DNA of 48,033 bases from Bacillota bacterium (GCA_021791815.1 JAJYVV010000006.1:1-48033), one strand, 5' to 3'; counted from the stretch's first letter, positions 25,724-35,199 are shown. Notes: a model not told the origin generated them from the letters alone. A program made the numbers and translations.

Positions 25724-28015
25724 ATGGAGAGTGCGTCGATCCGTCTCGAAGCCGGGCCGCTGCGCCTCGAACTGGATACCGCCGGCCGGGTGGTGGGGCT
25801 GCGCGTCCGCGGCGTCCCGCGGGGTGGCCCGGAAGGCGTCGCGTGGCCCCTGGTGCGCCTGGCGGGCCCCGACGGCGTGCGGGCGCCGTCGGGCGCGCGC
25901 CTGGATGCGGCCGCGGGCGTCCTCCACTTCGCCTTCGGTGCGGATGCCGGGGTGTGGGTGGAGGTGCTGTCCCGGACCACGCACCTGACGCTGCGGGTCG
26001 CGCGGGTGATCGGCGCCGGTGGCCGCCTGCTGCTCTGGGGACCCGTTCCCACCGGGGTCGGCGCCGTCGTCGGAGAGACCGTGGGGGTCGTGCGCGACGG
26101 CGGTGCGGGGCGGGACGGAACGCCTCCCCGCCTCCCCGTCGCCATCGGGCTGCAGGCCCTGTCGCCCGACACGCTGGGCGGCTGGCCGGCGGCCCACGCG
26201 CCCGCGGGATGTCCGGACGCGGCTGGGCGCGCCGGCGCGCGCGAGCCCTACGAGGAGTGCGCTGCCTGGCGCACCGCCTGGGGGAGCGTGCTCCAGGCCC
26301 ACGCGCCCGACCCCAGCCGGAGCGCCATCGCCCTGTTCGCCTGTCCCGAACCGGAGGCGCTGGCGGTGCTCGGGGCCATCGAGCTCGCCGAAGGCTTGCC
26401 GCACCCGCTGCTGGGCGGGGTCTGGGCCAAGGTCTCCCCCGAGGCCACCCGCTCCTACCTGATCTGCGGCTTCCGCGAAAACGACCTGGATGCCGCCCTG
26501 GAGTGCACCGCGCGGGCCGGCCTGCGCTACCTGTATCATCCCGATCCGTTCGCCTCCTGGGGCCACTACCGCCCGCACGAGGGAGACGCGGCGCTGCGGC
26601 GCTGCTGCGAGCGCGCCACGGCGCGGGGCATCGGGCTCGGCGTCCACACGCTCTCGAACTTCATCTCCCGGTCCGACGGCTACGTGACCCCCAGGCCCGA
26701 TCCGCGCCTGCAGCGTGCGGTGCACGGCCGGTTGGCGGCCGCGGTCGGCGCGGAGGCGGCGGAATTGCCGGTCGAGGACGCGGCGCCGTTCCGGGAGCGG
26801 GGATGGTGCGCCACGGTGCTCGTCGGCGATGAACTCGTCCGGTACGCGGCGGCGGAGGACGACCCGCCCCGCCTCGCCGGGTGCGAACGCGGGGCCCACG
26901 GGACGGGTGCCGCCTCCCACGCGGCGGGTGCCGAGGTGGGGAGGCTGGCGGACCACGCCTACCGCGTCTTCTTCCCGGACTCGGACCTGCAGGACGAGAT
27001 CGCCGGGCGGCTGGCGGAACTCTTCCGCTCCACCGGGCTCCGGCAGATCTCGTTCGACGGCCTGGAGGGATGCCGGGAGGCGGGGGGCGGCGCGGCGGCG
27101 GAGGCCCGGTTCGTGCTCGGCGCGGCCCGCGGCTGGCCCGAAGGCGGCGAGGTGATCAACGACGCGAGCCGGCTCAGCCACTTCACCTGGCACGTGCACA
27201 CGCGCATGAACTGGGGGGAGCCGTGGGGCCGGGCCATGCGCGAGGGCCAGACCGAGTACCGCTTCGCCAACCAGGACTACTTCGAGCGCAACCTGTTCCC
27301 GCGGATGCTCGGGTGGTTCCGCCTGCACCTCGATGCCCCGGGCCACCCGGCGACCAGCCTCGACGACATCGAGTGGATGCTCGCGCGGGCCGCCGGGTAC
27401 GGGGCGGGTTTCGGCCTGGTCTCCGACCTCGCCACCCTCCGGGGCCACGGCGACGCCGGGGCGATGCTGGAGGCGGTGCGCCTTTGGGAGGCCGCGCGGC
27501 ACGCCGACGCGTTCACGGCGGACCAGAGGGCGCGCCTGCGCGCCGGCGGCGAGTGGCACCTGGAGGCGGCGGGGGACGGGGCCTGGGGCCTGCGTCCCGT
27601 CTGGCTCTCGCCGGCCCTGGTGTGTCGCGCGGGCGAGGGCCAGCCCGGGCATCCCGGAGGCGGCGACTGGCCGGTGGTCAACCCCCACCCGGCGCAGGCG
27701 CCGCAGGTGCGGCTGACGGCGATGGGGGGCACCCTCACCGACCCCGGACTGCAACTGGGGGGCCGGACGGTCATGTTCCGCTGCCGGCTGGAGGCGGGAC
27801 AGGTGCTGCGCTGCGGCGGAGGCCTCCCCGCGGGAGCGGCCGTCTGCGACGCGAACGGGAACGTGGTCCGGCCGGTCGTCGCGGAGGGCGGGGGGGCCGT
27901 GCTCGCGCCCGGAGCGCAGACGGTGTCGCTCTCGGCGGAGTTCAGTGCGGGCGCCGGCGCGGAGTTGCGCCTCGCGACCTGGGGGGCGCCCGAGGCCGTG
28001 GCGACGGGACGGTAG
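25724..28015 (+). CDS. Large glycoside-hydrolase-like protein of unassigned family
   Basis: 763 residues from ATG 25724, without a clear ribosome binding site or signal peptide. The first 220 residues are beta-rich (SIRLEAGPLRLELDTAGRVV, HLTLRVARVIGAGGRLLLWG), like the N-terminal sandwich of GH31/GH36-type enzymes. The middle looks like a TIM barrel: GLRYLYHPDPFASWGHYRP, GIGLGVHTLSNFISRSDGY, LRQISFDGLEGC with a candidate nucleophile Asp at about residue 443, and NQDYFERNLFPRMLGWFRL. The C-terminus is beta-rich again. I cannot place it in a named family. With sulfatases, propellers and a Gfo/Idh oxidoreductase in the window, a polysaccharide-degradation role is reasonable but inferred. Confidence 0.7.
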   Translation: MESASIRLEAGPLRLELDTAGRVVGLRVRGVPRGGPEGVAWPLVRLAGPDGVRAPSGARLDAAAGVLHFAFGADAGVWVEVLSRTTHLTLRVARVIGAGGRLLLWGPVPTGVGAVVGETVGVVRDGGAGRDGTPPRLPVAIGLQALSPDTLGGWPAAHAPAGCPDAAGRAGAREPYEECAAWRTAWGSVLQAHAPDPSRSAIALFACPEPEALAVLGAIELAEGLPHPLLGGVWAKVSPEATRSYLICGFRENDLDAALECTARAGLRYLYHPDPFASWGHYRPHEGDAALRRCCERATARGIGLGVHTLSNFISRSDGYVTPRPDPRLQRAVHGRLAAAVGAEAAELPVEDAAPFRERGWCATVLVGDELVRYAAAEDDPPRLAGCERGAHGTGAASHAAGAEVGRLADHAYRVFFPDSDLQDEIAGRLAELFRSTGLRQISFDGLEGCREAGGGAAAEARFVLGAARGWPEGGEVINDASRLSHFTWHVHTRMNWGEPWGRAMREGQTEYRFANQDYFERNLFPRMLGWFRLHLDAPGHPATSLDDIEWMLARAAGYGAGFGLVSDLATLRGHGDAGAMLEAVRLWEAARHADAFTADQRARLRAGGEWHLEAAGDGAWGLRPVWLSPALVCRAGEGQPGHPGGGDWPVVNPHPAQAPQVRLTAMGGTLTDPGLQLGGRTVMFRCRLEAGQVLRCGGGLPAGAAVCDANGNVVRPVVAEGGGAVLAPGAQTVSLSAEFSAGAGAELRLATWGAPEAVATGR

Positions 28016-28392
28016 CGGGGTGGGGGCGGGGGACGGGAGCGAGGCGGATCGCGCCGTTCTCGGGGCCGCGCGTGCCGGGATGGAGGTCCGCTTCAGGCGG
28101 CCCAAGACCACGGACCGCCGGCAGGGCGTCGCCGTGCGCCTCCCCGGGGCAGGCCCCTGTGCCAGTCACGCACCGCCAGCCACCGCTGGGCCCTTCCGGA
28201 CCGGCCCGCGAGGGCATCAGGCCGCAGGGGCACCCGTCGCCCGTCTGACGTTGGCCCCCACCGGTTCCAGTGAGCCCTTTGGGCTCGCGGCGGCGCCCGC
28301 CTTCCGGCGGCGAGCGGCTTCGACGGCCTTCCGCCCTTCCGCGGTGGGGTAGGGCAAAGTCCGATCCCACCTGGCCGGGACCCACGGCCCCG
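28016..28392. other. About 380 bp convergent spacer
   Basis: It lies between the 3' ends of the plus-strand glycosidase-like gene and the minus-strand membrane peptide gene. No gene is visible. A GAGCCCTTTGGGCTC palindrome near 28271-28285 could form a short hairpin, possibly a terminator or the remains of one. Confidence 0.4.
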
Positions 28393-28563
28393 CTACAGGC
28401 GCCGCCGCGGCCACAGCAGCCCGGCGGCCAGCGCCACGGCGCCCACGCCGAGCAGGATGAAGAAGCGCGGTTCCACGCCCCTGACGGCCATGAGGACGAG
28501 GGACAGCGCCATGAGGATGGGGCCCCCCACCATGAGTCGCAGCTTCATGTTCAGGCCCGACAA
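28393..28563 (-). CDS. 56-residue membrane peptide in the ABC-2 exporter operon
   Basis: From TTG 28563, preceded by GGGGGTGA (7 of 8 matches to the anti-Shine-Dalgarno target) 6 bases upstream, the frame reads LSGLNMKLRLMVGGPILMAL and ends LLWPRRRL. ATG 28548 is an internal alternative. Two hydrophobic helices (GGPILMALSLVLMAV and FFILLGVGAVALAAGLLW) flank a short turn, with Arg-rich ends on the cytoplasmic side. It starts 46 bp after the permease stop, so it is probably cotranscribed. The helix hairpin suggests an accessory or regulatory subunit of the transporter, which is inference. It is easy to miss because of its length. Confidence 0.65.
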   Translation of the reverse strand: MSGLNMKLRLMVGGPILMALSLVLMAVRGVEPRFFILLGVGAVALAAGLLWPRRRL

Positions 28564-28609
28564 GGTCCGTCACCCCCAGGGGCCTCGGGCCGGGTCGCCG
28601 CCGCCCCGC

Positions 28610-29359
28610 CTACTTCCATCGGGTCAGGATCTCGTCGCGGCGGAACGTGGCCACCGCGAGGCCGAGCAGGAGGACGGCCGCGACCAACTGGACGCCCGCC
28701 ACGAGCAGCAGGTTGCGCGTGACGCCGAGGTGGATCAGGCCGACCTCGCCCGAGACATAGACGCCCGCGAACGGCAGCACCACGAGCCCCCCGACCTGCT
28801 GGGCGATGCGCACGTCGGTCACGCGCGACGAGATCACCACGTTCCACGCGACGCTGATGGCCGCGGCCAGCGGAGCCATGACGAAGAGCACGACCAGTGC
28901 GTTGCCGTTCGGGAAGAAGTCGCGGCCCAGCGTGCCCCTCGTCACCAGGTCGGCCAGAGTCATGAAGATCGCCGACCCGACGACGATGGCCCCCAGGGGC
29001 GGCACGATGGCCGCGATGGCCTTGCCCAGCAGGATCTCGGCGTCGGTGGTGGGTGTCGCGAGCAGCGGTTCCAGGCTCCTTTCGACCTTCTCGCCCGCCA
29101 CCGTGTAGGAGGCGATCGCGGTCGGGATGATCCCGGCCAGGATGAGATAAAAGAACGTGAACGCCGGGAGCAGGTTGCCGGCGATCTGCGGCGCGAGGCC
29201 CGGGGCGCCGGCGTGGCGGCTCTCGACCAGCCGGAGCACGGCGGGGAGGAGCAGCGAGACGAGCAGGGGCACGCCGAAGGTCGAATAGAGGATGTTGGTC
29301 TTGCGGGTGAAGGTCCGGAAGTCCTTGGACGCGATGATCCACGCCTGGGAGATGCGCAT
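28610..29359 (-). CDS. ABC-2 type transporter permease
   Basis: 249 residues from ATG 29359. The pattern is that of NatB/ABC-2 permeases: an N-terminal cytoplasmic helix (AWIIASKDFRTFTRKTN), TM1 (GVPLLVSLLLPAVLRLV), a TM pair around YLILAGIIPTAIASYTVAGE with the conserved EKVERSLEPLLATP, and further helices to VAGVQLVAAVLLLGLAVATF. The ATG overlaps the TGA of the ATPase gene (ATGA), indicating translational coupling. With the ATPase it should form an exporter; candidates in this class are Na+, drugs or lipids. The permease is shorter than NatB and has about six membrane segments. Confidence 0.92.
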   Translation of the reverse strand: MRISQAWIIASKDFRTFTRKTNILYSTFGVPLLVSLLLPAVLRLVESRHAGAPGLAPQIAGNLLPAFTFFYLILAGIIPTAIASYTVAGEKVERSLEPLLATPTTDAEILLGKAIAAIVPPLGAIVVGSAIFMTLADLVTRGTLGRDFFPNGNALVVLFVMAPLAAAISVAWNVVISSRVTDVRIAQQVGGLVVLPFAGVYVSGEVGLIHLGVTRNLLLVAGVQLVAAVLLLGLAVATFRRDEILTRWK

Positions 29360-30291
29360 CAGCGGCCACGCCCCACCAGGTTCAGATAGGCGTCCTCGAG
29401 GCTCGCCCCGGTCACGCCGGCGGAGCGGACGCGGGCGCCGGCGCGGATCACGGCCTGCATGACGTCGGGCGTCGCGGCGTCGGGGTCGTCGGCCGCGATG
29501 GACAACTGGTCCCCCTCCACGGAGACCTCCGCGGCGGGCAGGACGGCGCGGACCGCGGCCAGCGCCGCATCCCGGATGCGGTCGATGTCGTCCAGCCGGA
29601 CGAGCAGCCTGCGCCGGCCCACCGATCGCTCCAGTTCCTCCGGAGTGCCCGTGGCGACCAGTCGGGTGTTCAGGATGGCGATGCGATCGCAGATCCTCTG
29701 GGCCTCGGCGAGGTTGTGCGTGTTGAGGACGATGGTCCGCCGGTCGTGCTTCAGCTCGACGATGAAGTCCCGGACGGTCCGGGCCGACTCCGGATCGAGG
29801 TTCGCGGTGGGCTCGTCGAGAAAGAACACCCGCGGGTCGTGGACCAGCGCCCGCGCCATCGCCAGCTTCTGCTTCATGCCCTTGGAGAAGGTTCCGGCGG
29901 CCGAGTCCCGCTTCTCCCACAGACCCAGCATGGTCAGCAGGCGCCGGATGCTCTGCGCGCGCTGCGGCTCCCGGCAGCCGTAGAGCCTGCCGTAGAAGTC
30001 GAGGTTCTCGTACGCGCTCAGCTCCTCGTAGAGTCCCACATTGTCGGAGACGAACCCGACGAGCCTGCGAATCTGCAGGGCCTCGGCCGCCTTGGCCGTG
30101 TCATACCCGGCGATCCGCGCCTCGCCGCTCGTCTTGGAGATCAGGCAGCAGAGCATGCGCACGGTGGTGGTCTTGCCCGCGCCGTTGGGCCCGAGCAGCC
30201 CGAGGACCTCGCTTTCGCCGACCTCCAGGCTGAGGTCGTCGACGGCCGTGAGCGGGCCGAAGCGCTTGGTCAAGTTGCGGACTTCGATCAC
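29359..30291 (-). CDS. ABC transporter ATP-binding protein (NatA/CcmA-like)
   Basis: 310 residues, with ATG 30291. Walker A is GPNGAGKTTTVRML, the signature is TFSKGMKQKLAMARAL, Walker B is VFFLDEPTANLDPES, and the H-loop is LNTHNLAEAQRICDR. The C-terminal extension (GTPEELERSVGRRRLLVRLD and beyond) is typical of exporters in the DrrA/NatA group. It is the first gene of a three-gene operon with the permease and the small membrane peptide. A promoter is visible 40 bp upstream. The helicase gene starts divergently 186 bp away. Confidence 0.95.
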   Translation of the reverse strand: MIEVRNLTKRFGPLTAVDDLSLEVGESEVLGLLGPNGAGKTTTVRMLCCLISKTSGEARIAGYDTAKAAEALQIRRLVGFVSDNVGLYEELSAYENLDFYGRLYGCREPQRAQSIRRLLTMLGLWEKRDSAAGTFSKGMKQKLAMARALVHDPRVFFLDEPTANLDPESARTVRDFIVELKHDRRTIVLNTHNLAEAQRICDRIAILNTRLVATGTPEELERSVGRRRLLVRLDDIDRIRDAALAAVRAVLPAAEVSVEGDQLSIAADDPDAATPDVMQAVIRAGARVRSAGVTGASLEDAYLNLVGRGR

Positions 30292-30334
30292 AGGTCGCCC
30301 CCCGCACCCCGCACCGGCCGGTTATGATAGCAGA

Positions 30335-30364
30335 ATGGTATCGTCCGCCCGCGGTGGCCGTCAA
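30335..30364 (-). promoter_or_regulatory. Promoter for the ABC exporter operon
   Basis: TTGACG (30364-30359) and TACCAT (30340-30335) on the minus strand are 18 bp apart, followed by the AT-rich ATGATA/TATCAT box at 30324-30329. The ATGATA and TGGTATC elements also occur in the MarR intergenic region, where they are adjacent rather than separated by 6 bp. Confidence 0.55.
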
Positions 30365-30477
30365 GGGCGCGGCCGGACGCCGCGGGCCGTCCTCGGCACC
30401 GGCGCATCGCCCTGAGCGCGGCAGGCGTCCCTCCCCGCGGCAGGTCGGTCAGGCGTTCACCCCGAAGCGACGCCGTT

Positions 30478-33400
30478 ATGGGCAAAGGGGTTCCGCCGGC
30501 CGGGGTGGGGCGCGTGGGAAGCGGTGTTCGGCCGCCGGCCGGGCGCTCGCGCGTGGTGTTGCACCTGCACTGGGACGGGCGCCGCCTGTTCGCCTGGGCG
30601 GAGCGCGGCACCTCCGACCCGTTCCGCATGCTCCACGCCCGGGGAGACGCGCCGCCCCACCCGGGCGCGGTTCCGGGGACGGAACTCTCCGCCGCGCTCG
30701 GCGTATCGCGCAGGGCCCGGGCACCGGAGGCCTGGCTGCGGGTGCCCCTGCCTGCCCGCGCCGGCGCCGGGGTCTCCGCGGATCCGTCGCGCCTCCGGCC
30801 CGTGCCCGCTCCGGGGCTGGGCGCGCCGACCGACGTCCCGTTCGTCCTGGCCCCGTTCCTGGTCCCCGGGGTGGACGTCCCGGCGGATGCCTTCGGACCG
30901 CTCCTGTTCGCGGCCGACCCGGTTCCGCCCGAGTGGCGCCTGGGCGGCGACGCGCGTTTCTGGAGGCAGGCCGGCCGCCTGGCCCTGGCCCGCTGCGGGC
31001 GGGGCTCGTACGCGCCGGTGGCCGGGCGCGCCGAGAACGCCGCGCCGGCCGCCGTCTGGGCACCCGTCGCCGACCCTGACGTCGAGGAGGCCGAGGAACG
31101 TCTCGCCGCGGCGATGCCCCCCGCGTGCCGCCTGGCCGTTCCGGACGAGAGCCCGCTCACCCTGGTTCGCACGTTCACGGCCGCCGCGCTGGATGCGGCC
31201 GTGCGGTCCGCGCTGGCGGGCGGGCGCCTGGGGTGGTCCCGCGTGCTGCGCCCGGACCATCCCGCCATGCGCTGGCTCCTGGGCCTCCTGCACGCCGTCC
31301 CCCTGCCGCTGCCGCCCGGGGTCCCGCGGGACTTCGCCGCCGCGGCCGCGGGCGGCTACCCCGGTTGGGAGAGCGCCCTCCGCACCCAGGCCGACGCCGT
31401 GGCGCCGCCCCGCGTCCGCCTGGTGCTGCGGCTCGACGACCCGGTGGGGGGCGCGCCCGGCGGCGACGGTTCCCAACAGGACGGAGCGGCGAGCGGCGCC
31501 GGAGCGGGGCCTGCGCTCGCGAAGGCCGACGACCCGGCGCCCGGCGACAAGGGCGCGCAGGGGGGCGCCGCCGCTCCGCGCTGCCCTCTGAGCCTGTGGA
31601 TCCAAACGTTCGACCCCGACGGCAGCCCCGCGGCCGCCCTCGCCATGGCGGCGGCCCGCGCCGGCGACGTCTCCGGAAGGGATCCCGCGGCGCCGCGGCG
31701 GGACCTCGCCGCGCGCACCGCGGCGTCGGCCCTGGCCGCCGCGGCCACGGAGGCCCTGCGCGACGCGGCGCGCATCTGGGCCCCGCTGGTCCAGGCCCTG
31801 TACCGGCCGGCCTTGGACATCCTCTGGCTGACGCCGGACGAGGCGCTGGAACTCGCCGACCGCGCGGCTCCCCGCCTGGAGGCCCGCGGCGTCGAGGTCA
31901 TCGTGCCGGCCTGGTGGCGGGCCAAACCCGCGTACGCGACGGCGCACCTCCGCGTGTCCGACGTCCAGGCGGACTTCAGCCGCAGCTCGCTCGCCGAGTT
32001 CGCGTGGGAGGTCGCGCTCGGCGGCGAGGCGATGGACCCCCTGGCGTTCGAGAGCATGGTCGAGACGCGGACGCCCTTGGTGCGGTTGCGCAGCGGGTGG
32101 GCCCGGGTCGACCCGGCGGCCCTGCGGCGCATCGCGGAGGCATGGGCGGAGAGCGGGGTGCGCGGCCGGGTCGCCGGCTTCGCCGCGCTGCGGCTGGCCC
32201 TGGAGTCGGGCGGCGGGGCGGTGCTCCCGGACGGGGAAGAGGCGGATGGGGCCGCCCGGGGCGGCCCCCCTCCGGCCGGGTCCGCGGCCGGCGCGGGCGC
32301 CCTGGCGCAGGGCGGCATCACGGTGGAGGCCTCCGGTCGGGTGGCCCGCTGGCTGTCCGGGCTGGAGGCGGGCCGTCGCGCCGGGCCGCTGCCGGAGCCG
32401 CCCGCGTTCGAGGGCCGCCTGCGGCCCTACCAGCGAGCCGGCCTGGGCTGGCTCGCCTTCCTCTCGGACATGGGCCTCGGCGGATGCCTGGCCGACGACA
32501 TGGGGCTGGGCAAGACCGTGCAGGTGCTGGCCCTGCTCGCCCACCGCCGCGTGGCGGTCCCCGGCGCGGGCCCGACCCTGCTCGTCTGCCCGACTTCCGT
32601 CCTCTGGAACTGGCGGGCGGAGGCGGCCCGCTTCGTGCCGGCGCTCCGGTTGCACGTGCATCACGGGCCGGGGCGCCCGCGCGGCCTGGACCTGGAGCGC
32701 GCGGCCGCGGGCGCGGACCTGGTGGCCACGACATACGCCCTGCTGGCGCGGGACGCCGACGACCTCGGGCGGGTCTCCTGGGACGGCGTGGTGCTGGACG
32801 AGGCCCAGAACGTCAAGAATCCCGCGGCCCGCCAGGCCCAGGCCGCCCGCGCGCTGCCCGCGCGCTACCGCTTCGCCCTGACCGGGACCCCGATCGAGAA
32901 CGGCCTGCGCGACCTGTGGTCGATCTTCGCCTTCGCGCTGCCCGGCTACCTGGGCGGCAACCGCACGTTCCTGCGCGAGTATGCCCGCCCGGTGGGGGGC
33001 GGGGACGAGGCGGCGGCCGCCCGGCTGCGGCGGGCGGTCGCGCCGTTCATCCTGCGCCGCACGAAGCGGGATCCCGGCGTGGCGCCGGAGCTGCCGGAGA
33101 AGATCGAGACCCGCCAGGAGTGCACGCTGGGCCCCGAGCAGGCGGCGCTCTATGCGGCCGTGGCCCGGGACGCCCTGAAGGACATCGACGAGGCCACCGG
33201 CCTCCGGCGCAAGGCGGTCGTGTTGACGACGCTGCTGCGCCTCAAGCAGATCTGCGACCACCCCAGCCTCTTCCTCGGGGACGGCGGACCCCTGCAGGGG
33301 CGCTCCGGGAAACTGCGCCGCCTCGAAGAACTCCTGGAGGACGTGCTCGCGGAGGGCGACCGCGCGCTGATCTTCACCCAGTTCGCGACCTGGGCGCGCC

Positions 33401-33846
33401 GGTTGTCCGCGCACCTGGAGGAGCGCACCGGCGCCCGCGCATATTGCCTGACCGGCTCGGTGCCCGCGGCGCAGCGGCCGGACATCGTGCGGGGGTTCCA
33501 GGGCGAGGAGGGGCCCGCGCTGTTCGTGCTGTCGCTGAAGGCCGGCGGCGCCGGCCTCAACCTCACGAACGCGCAGCACGTGTTCCACTTCGACCGCTGG
33601 TGGAACCCGGCCGTCGAGGAGCAGGCGACGGACCGCGCGTACCGCATCGGGCAGGGCCGCGTGGTGCAGGTGCACACGATGGTGGTGCGGGGGACGCTCG
33701 AGGAACGCATCGACGCGCTGCTCGCCGGCAAGCGTGCCCTGGCCCGGCGGGTGGTCGGCGGCGCGTCGGAGGCCTGGATCACCGAGCTGTCCACGGACGA
33801 ACTCCGCGACCTGTTCCGCATGAGCGCGGATGCCGTCGAGGCGTAG
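30478..33846 (+). CDS. SNF2-family DEAD/DEAH-box helicase
   Basis: 1122 residues. The N-terminal 600 residues correspond to the SNF2-associated (DUF3670-type) region, with Ala/Pro-rich inserts. The ATPase follows: LRPYQRAGLGWLAFLSDMGL, motif I DDMGLGKTVQ at about residue 672, motif II DEAQ at about 773, and motif III LTGTPIENGLRDLWSIF. The second RecA lobe has ALIFTQFATWARRLSAHLEE and GGAGLNLTNAQHVFHFDRWW, and motif VI TDRAYRIGQ. These ATP-driven double-stranded-DNA translocases remodel protein-DNA or RNA polymerase complexes (HepA/RapA-like). ATG 30478 is used; no strong ribosome binding site is seen. In relatives a SWIM-domain gene often follows, but here only a short ORF does. Confidence 0.95.
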   Translation: MGKGVPPAGVGRVGSGVRPPAGRSRVVLHLHWDGRRLFAWAERGTSDPFRMLHARGDAPPHPGAVPGTELSAALGVSRRARAPEAWLRVPLPARAGAGVSADPSRLRPVPAPGLGAPTDVPFVLAPFLVPGVDVPADAFGPLLFAADPVPPEWRLGGDARFWRQAGRLALARCGRGSYAPVAGRAENAAPAAVWAPVADPDVEEAEERLAAAMPPACRLAVPDESPLTLVRTFTAAALDAAVRSALAGGRLGWSRVLRPDHPAMRWLLGLLHAVPLPLPPGVPRDFAAAAAGGYPGWESALRTQADAVAPPRVRLVLRLDDPVGGAPGGDGSQQDGAASGAGAGPALAKADDPAPGDKGAQGGAAAPRCPLSLWIQTFDPDGSPAAALAMAAARAGDVSGRDPAAPRRDLAARTAASALAAAATEALRDAARIWAPLVQALYRPALDILWLTPDEALELADRAAPRLEARGVEVIVPAWWRAKPAYATAHLRVSDVQADFSRSSLAEFAWEVALGGEAMDPLAFESMVETRTPLVRLRSGWARVDPAALRRIAEAWAESGVRGRVAGFAALRLALESGGGAVLPDGEEADGAARGGPPPAGSAAGAGALAQGGITVEASGRVARWLSGLEAGRRAGPLPEPPAFEGRLRPYQRAGLGWLAFLSDMGLGGCLADDMGLGKTVQVLALLAHRRVAVPGAGPTLLVCPTSVLWNWRAEAARFVPALRLHVHHGPGRPRGLDLERAAAGADLVATTYALLARDADDLGRVSWDGVVLDEAQNVKNPAARQAQAARALPARYRFALTGTPIENGLRDLWSIFAFALPGYLGGNRTFLREYARPVGGGDEAAAARLRRAVAPFILRRTKRDPGVAPELPEKIETRQECTLGPEQAALYAAVARDALKDIDEATGLRRKAVVLTTLLRLKQICDHPSLFLGDGGPLQGRSGKLRRLEELLEDVLAEGDRALIFTQFATWARRLSAHLEERTGARAYCLTGSVPAAQRPDIVRGFQGEEGPALFVLSLKAGGAGLNLTNAQHVFHFDRWWNPAVEEQATDRAYRIGQGRVVQVHTMVVRGTLEERIDALLAGKRALARRVVGGASEAWITELSTDELRDLFRMSADAVEA

Positions 33847-33902
33847 GGGGCGGGGCCCTGGGCCCGGGTGCGGCAAGGCGGGCGACGGGGGGCGGGCACG
33901 GG

Positions 33903-34370
33903 TTGGACGGGTCGGCGGGCGGGGATAACGCGCGACGGGGCGCCGATGGGGGGCCGGGCGGCGCGGAGGCCGCCCCCTCCTACTCCGCGCGGGATTACTG
34001 GGGCGACGACGTCGTGTTCCCCGCCCTCGCCGGGCCCGAGTCGTGGCCCGCCGGCGGGGGCGTGCCCGACGGCAGCGAGGCCCTGGAACCGGCGCTCGCC
34101 CGGATGCTGGACCAGATGCGGGCGGAGGTGCGGGACCGCGCGGCCCAGTGGCTGCAGAGCCTTGGCCCCGAGGACGGGGCCTTCCTCTCCGCCGCCCTTC
34201 CCGCGGATCCCGGGCTGCCCGAGGGCGGCCCGCCCGCGCCCCCCCCGGCCGCCGTACCCGCCGAAGCGGGCGCGCCGGAGGCGCCGCGGCCGCGCCCGTT
34301 GGCGCTGCCCGGCCTGGAATCCCTCGCCGCGGCCGGTCCGACCTCCGCCCGGCGGCCGCGCCGGGTGTAG
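33903..34370 (+). CDS. Hypothetical protein downstream of the helicase gene
   Basis: 155 residues from TTG 33903, preceded by a GGGGGGCGGGCACGGG run, starting 56 bp after the helicase stop. The N-terminus is Gly/Ala-rich, then SYSARDYWGDDVVFPALAG, a helix (LARMLDQMRAEVRDRAAQWL) and a Pro-rich tail. No domain is recognised. The Tyr-Trp-Gly-Asp segment followed by a helix resembles the tail of SWIM-associated proteins that accompany SNF2 helicases, so it may be a truncated one. The call rests mainly on frame continuity and codon bias. Confidence 0.4.
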   Translation: MDGSAGGDNARRGADGGPGGAEAAPSYSARDYWGDDVVFPALAGPESWPAGGGVPDGSEALEPALARMLDQMRAEVRDRAAQWLQSLGPEDGAFLSAALPADPGLPEGGPPAPPPAAVPAEAGAPEAPRPRPLALPGLESLAAAGPTSARRPRRV

Positions 34371-34371
34371 G

Positions 34372-35199
34372 TGGCGGCGTTCGGCCGGCCGTCCCACACG
34401 GCCGGGCCCGGGTGGTCCGTCCCTCCGCCGCGGGGTCGTGGTCCCACCAGAAGAGCCCCTGCGGCCACGGCACCGCGCACAGGCGCGCCCGGGTGGCCTG
34501 GAAGGGGTTCGCCTGCACCCGGTGTCTCCGGTGGGGTCGGCCGCGCCGCGACTCGGGCAGCCGATCTCCGTGAAGGTCGGCCCCGTGCCCGTGGGTCCGT
34601 CGCCAGGCGGCGATCTGGTCCAGCCACGGGGTCCATGCCGCGTCCGCCTGGGCGACCGTGGGATTGCCCCGCGCGGCGGGGGAAAGTACAGGTCGATGCC
34701 CACGGGGTCCAGGTTCGGACCAGAAGCGGACGTTGGGGTGGTCGGGCCCGCTGGCCGCCACCGGTCCCCGGTACAGCCGCCGGATGCAGGCGAGGACCCG
34801 CTCCCGCGCCGCCGCCCGGCGGCGATCGCCGCTGCGGGCCGCGCGGGCGACGACGAAGAGCTGGGCGCGACCCCTCTGCGCCAGGGCCGCATAGTGATCG
34901 ATGAAGGTCGTGTACGACGGCAACCGGGCGGGCCGGCCGGGCGGGCGCGTTCTCCGCGCGCAGGCCGGCCCCGAGGGGGGCGTTGGAGGCCTTGATCGCC
35001 GGCGACATCCCCAGGCGGTGAGCCTCGGGAGAAGGCAGTGGCCGGTGGTCGTCTGCCCCGACGGCCGGATCGCCGTGCTGGTGAGGGTGGCCCGGTTCCA
35101 GCCGGCGCCCGTCGCGAGGATATCGGCCGGGGTCCGGTCCGAGGCCGCGCCGCGGACCACCGTCGCGTCGTGCGGCACGGCGGCGACGGCCTTGATCAT
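34372..35199 (-). pseudogene. GH113-like glycosidase pseudogene
   Basis: Pieces on the minus strand in several frames line up in order with a TIM-barrel glycosidase of the GH113/GTA type: MIKAVAAVPHDATVV; EAHRLGMSPAIKA; LPSYTTFIDHYAALAQRG and AQLFVV; VLACIRRLYRGPVAAS; VGIDLYFPP; WTPWLDQIAAWRRTHG; TFTEIGCPSRG with the catalytic-type Glu; QANPFQATRARLCAVPWPQG followed by LFWWDHDP; and RGRPAERR. At least four frame changes are needed. An intact version would be a beta-mannosidase-like glycoside hydrolase. It lies between the helicase and the 413-residue unknown gene and points away from both. Confidence 0.65.

Noticed and set aside
25136-28111. A 991-codon minus-strand open frame
   Set aside because: It is a shadow of the glycosidase-like gene on the plus strand. 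No domain is visible and third-position bias favours the plus strand.
28271-28285. Strong rho-independent terminator after the glycosidase-like gene
   Set aside because: The palindrome is short and no T-run follows on either strand, so it is only mentioned within the spacer entry.
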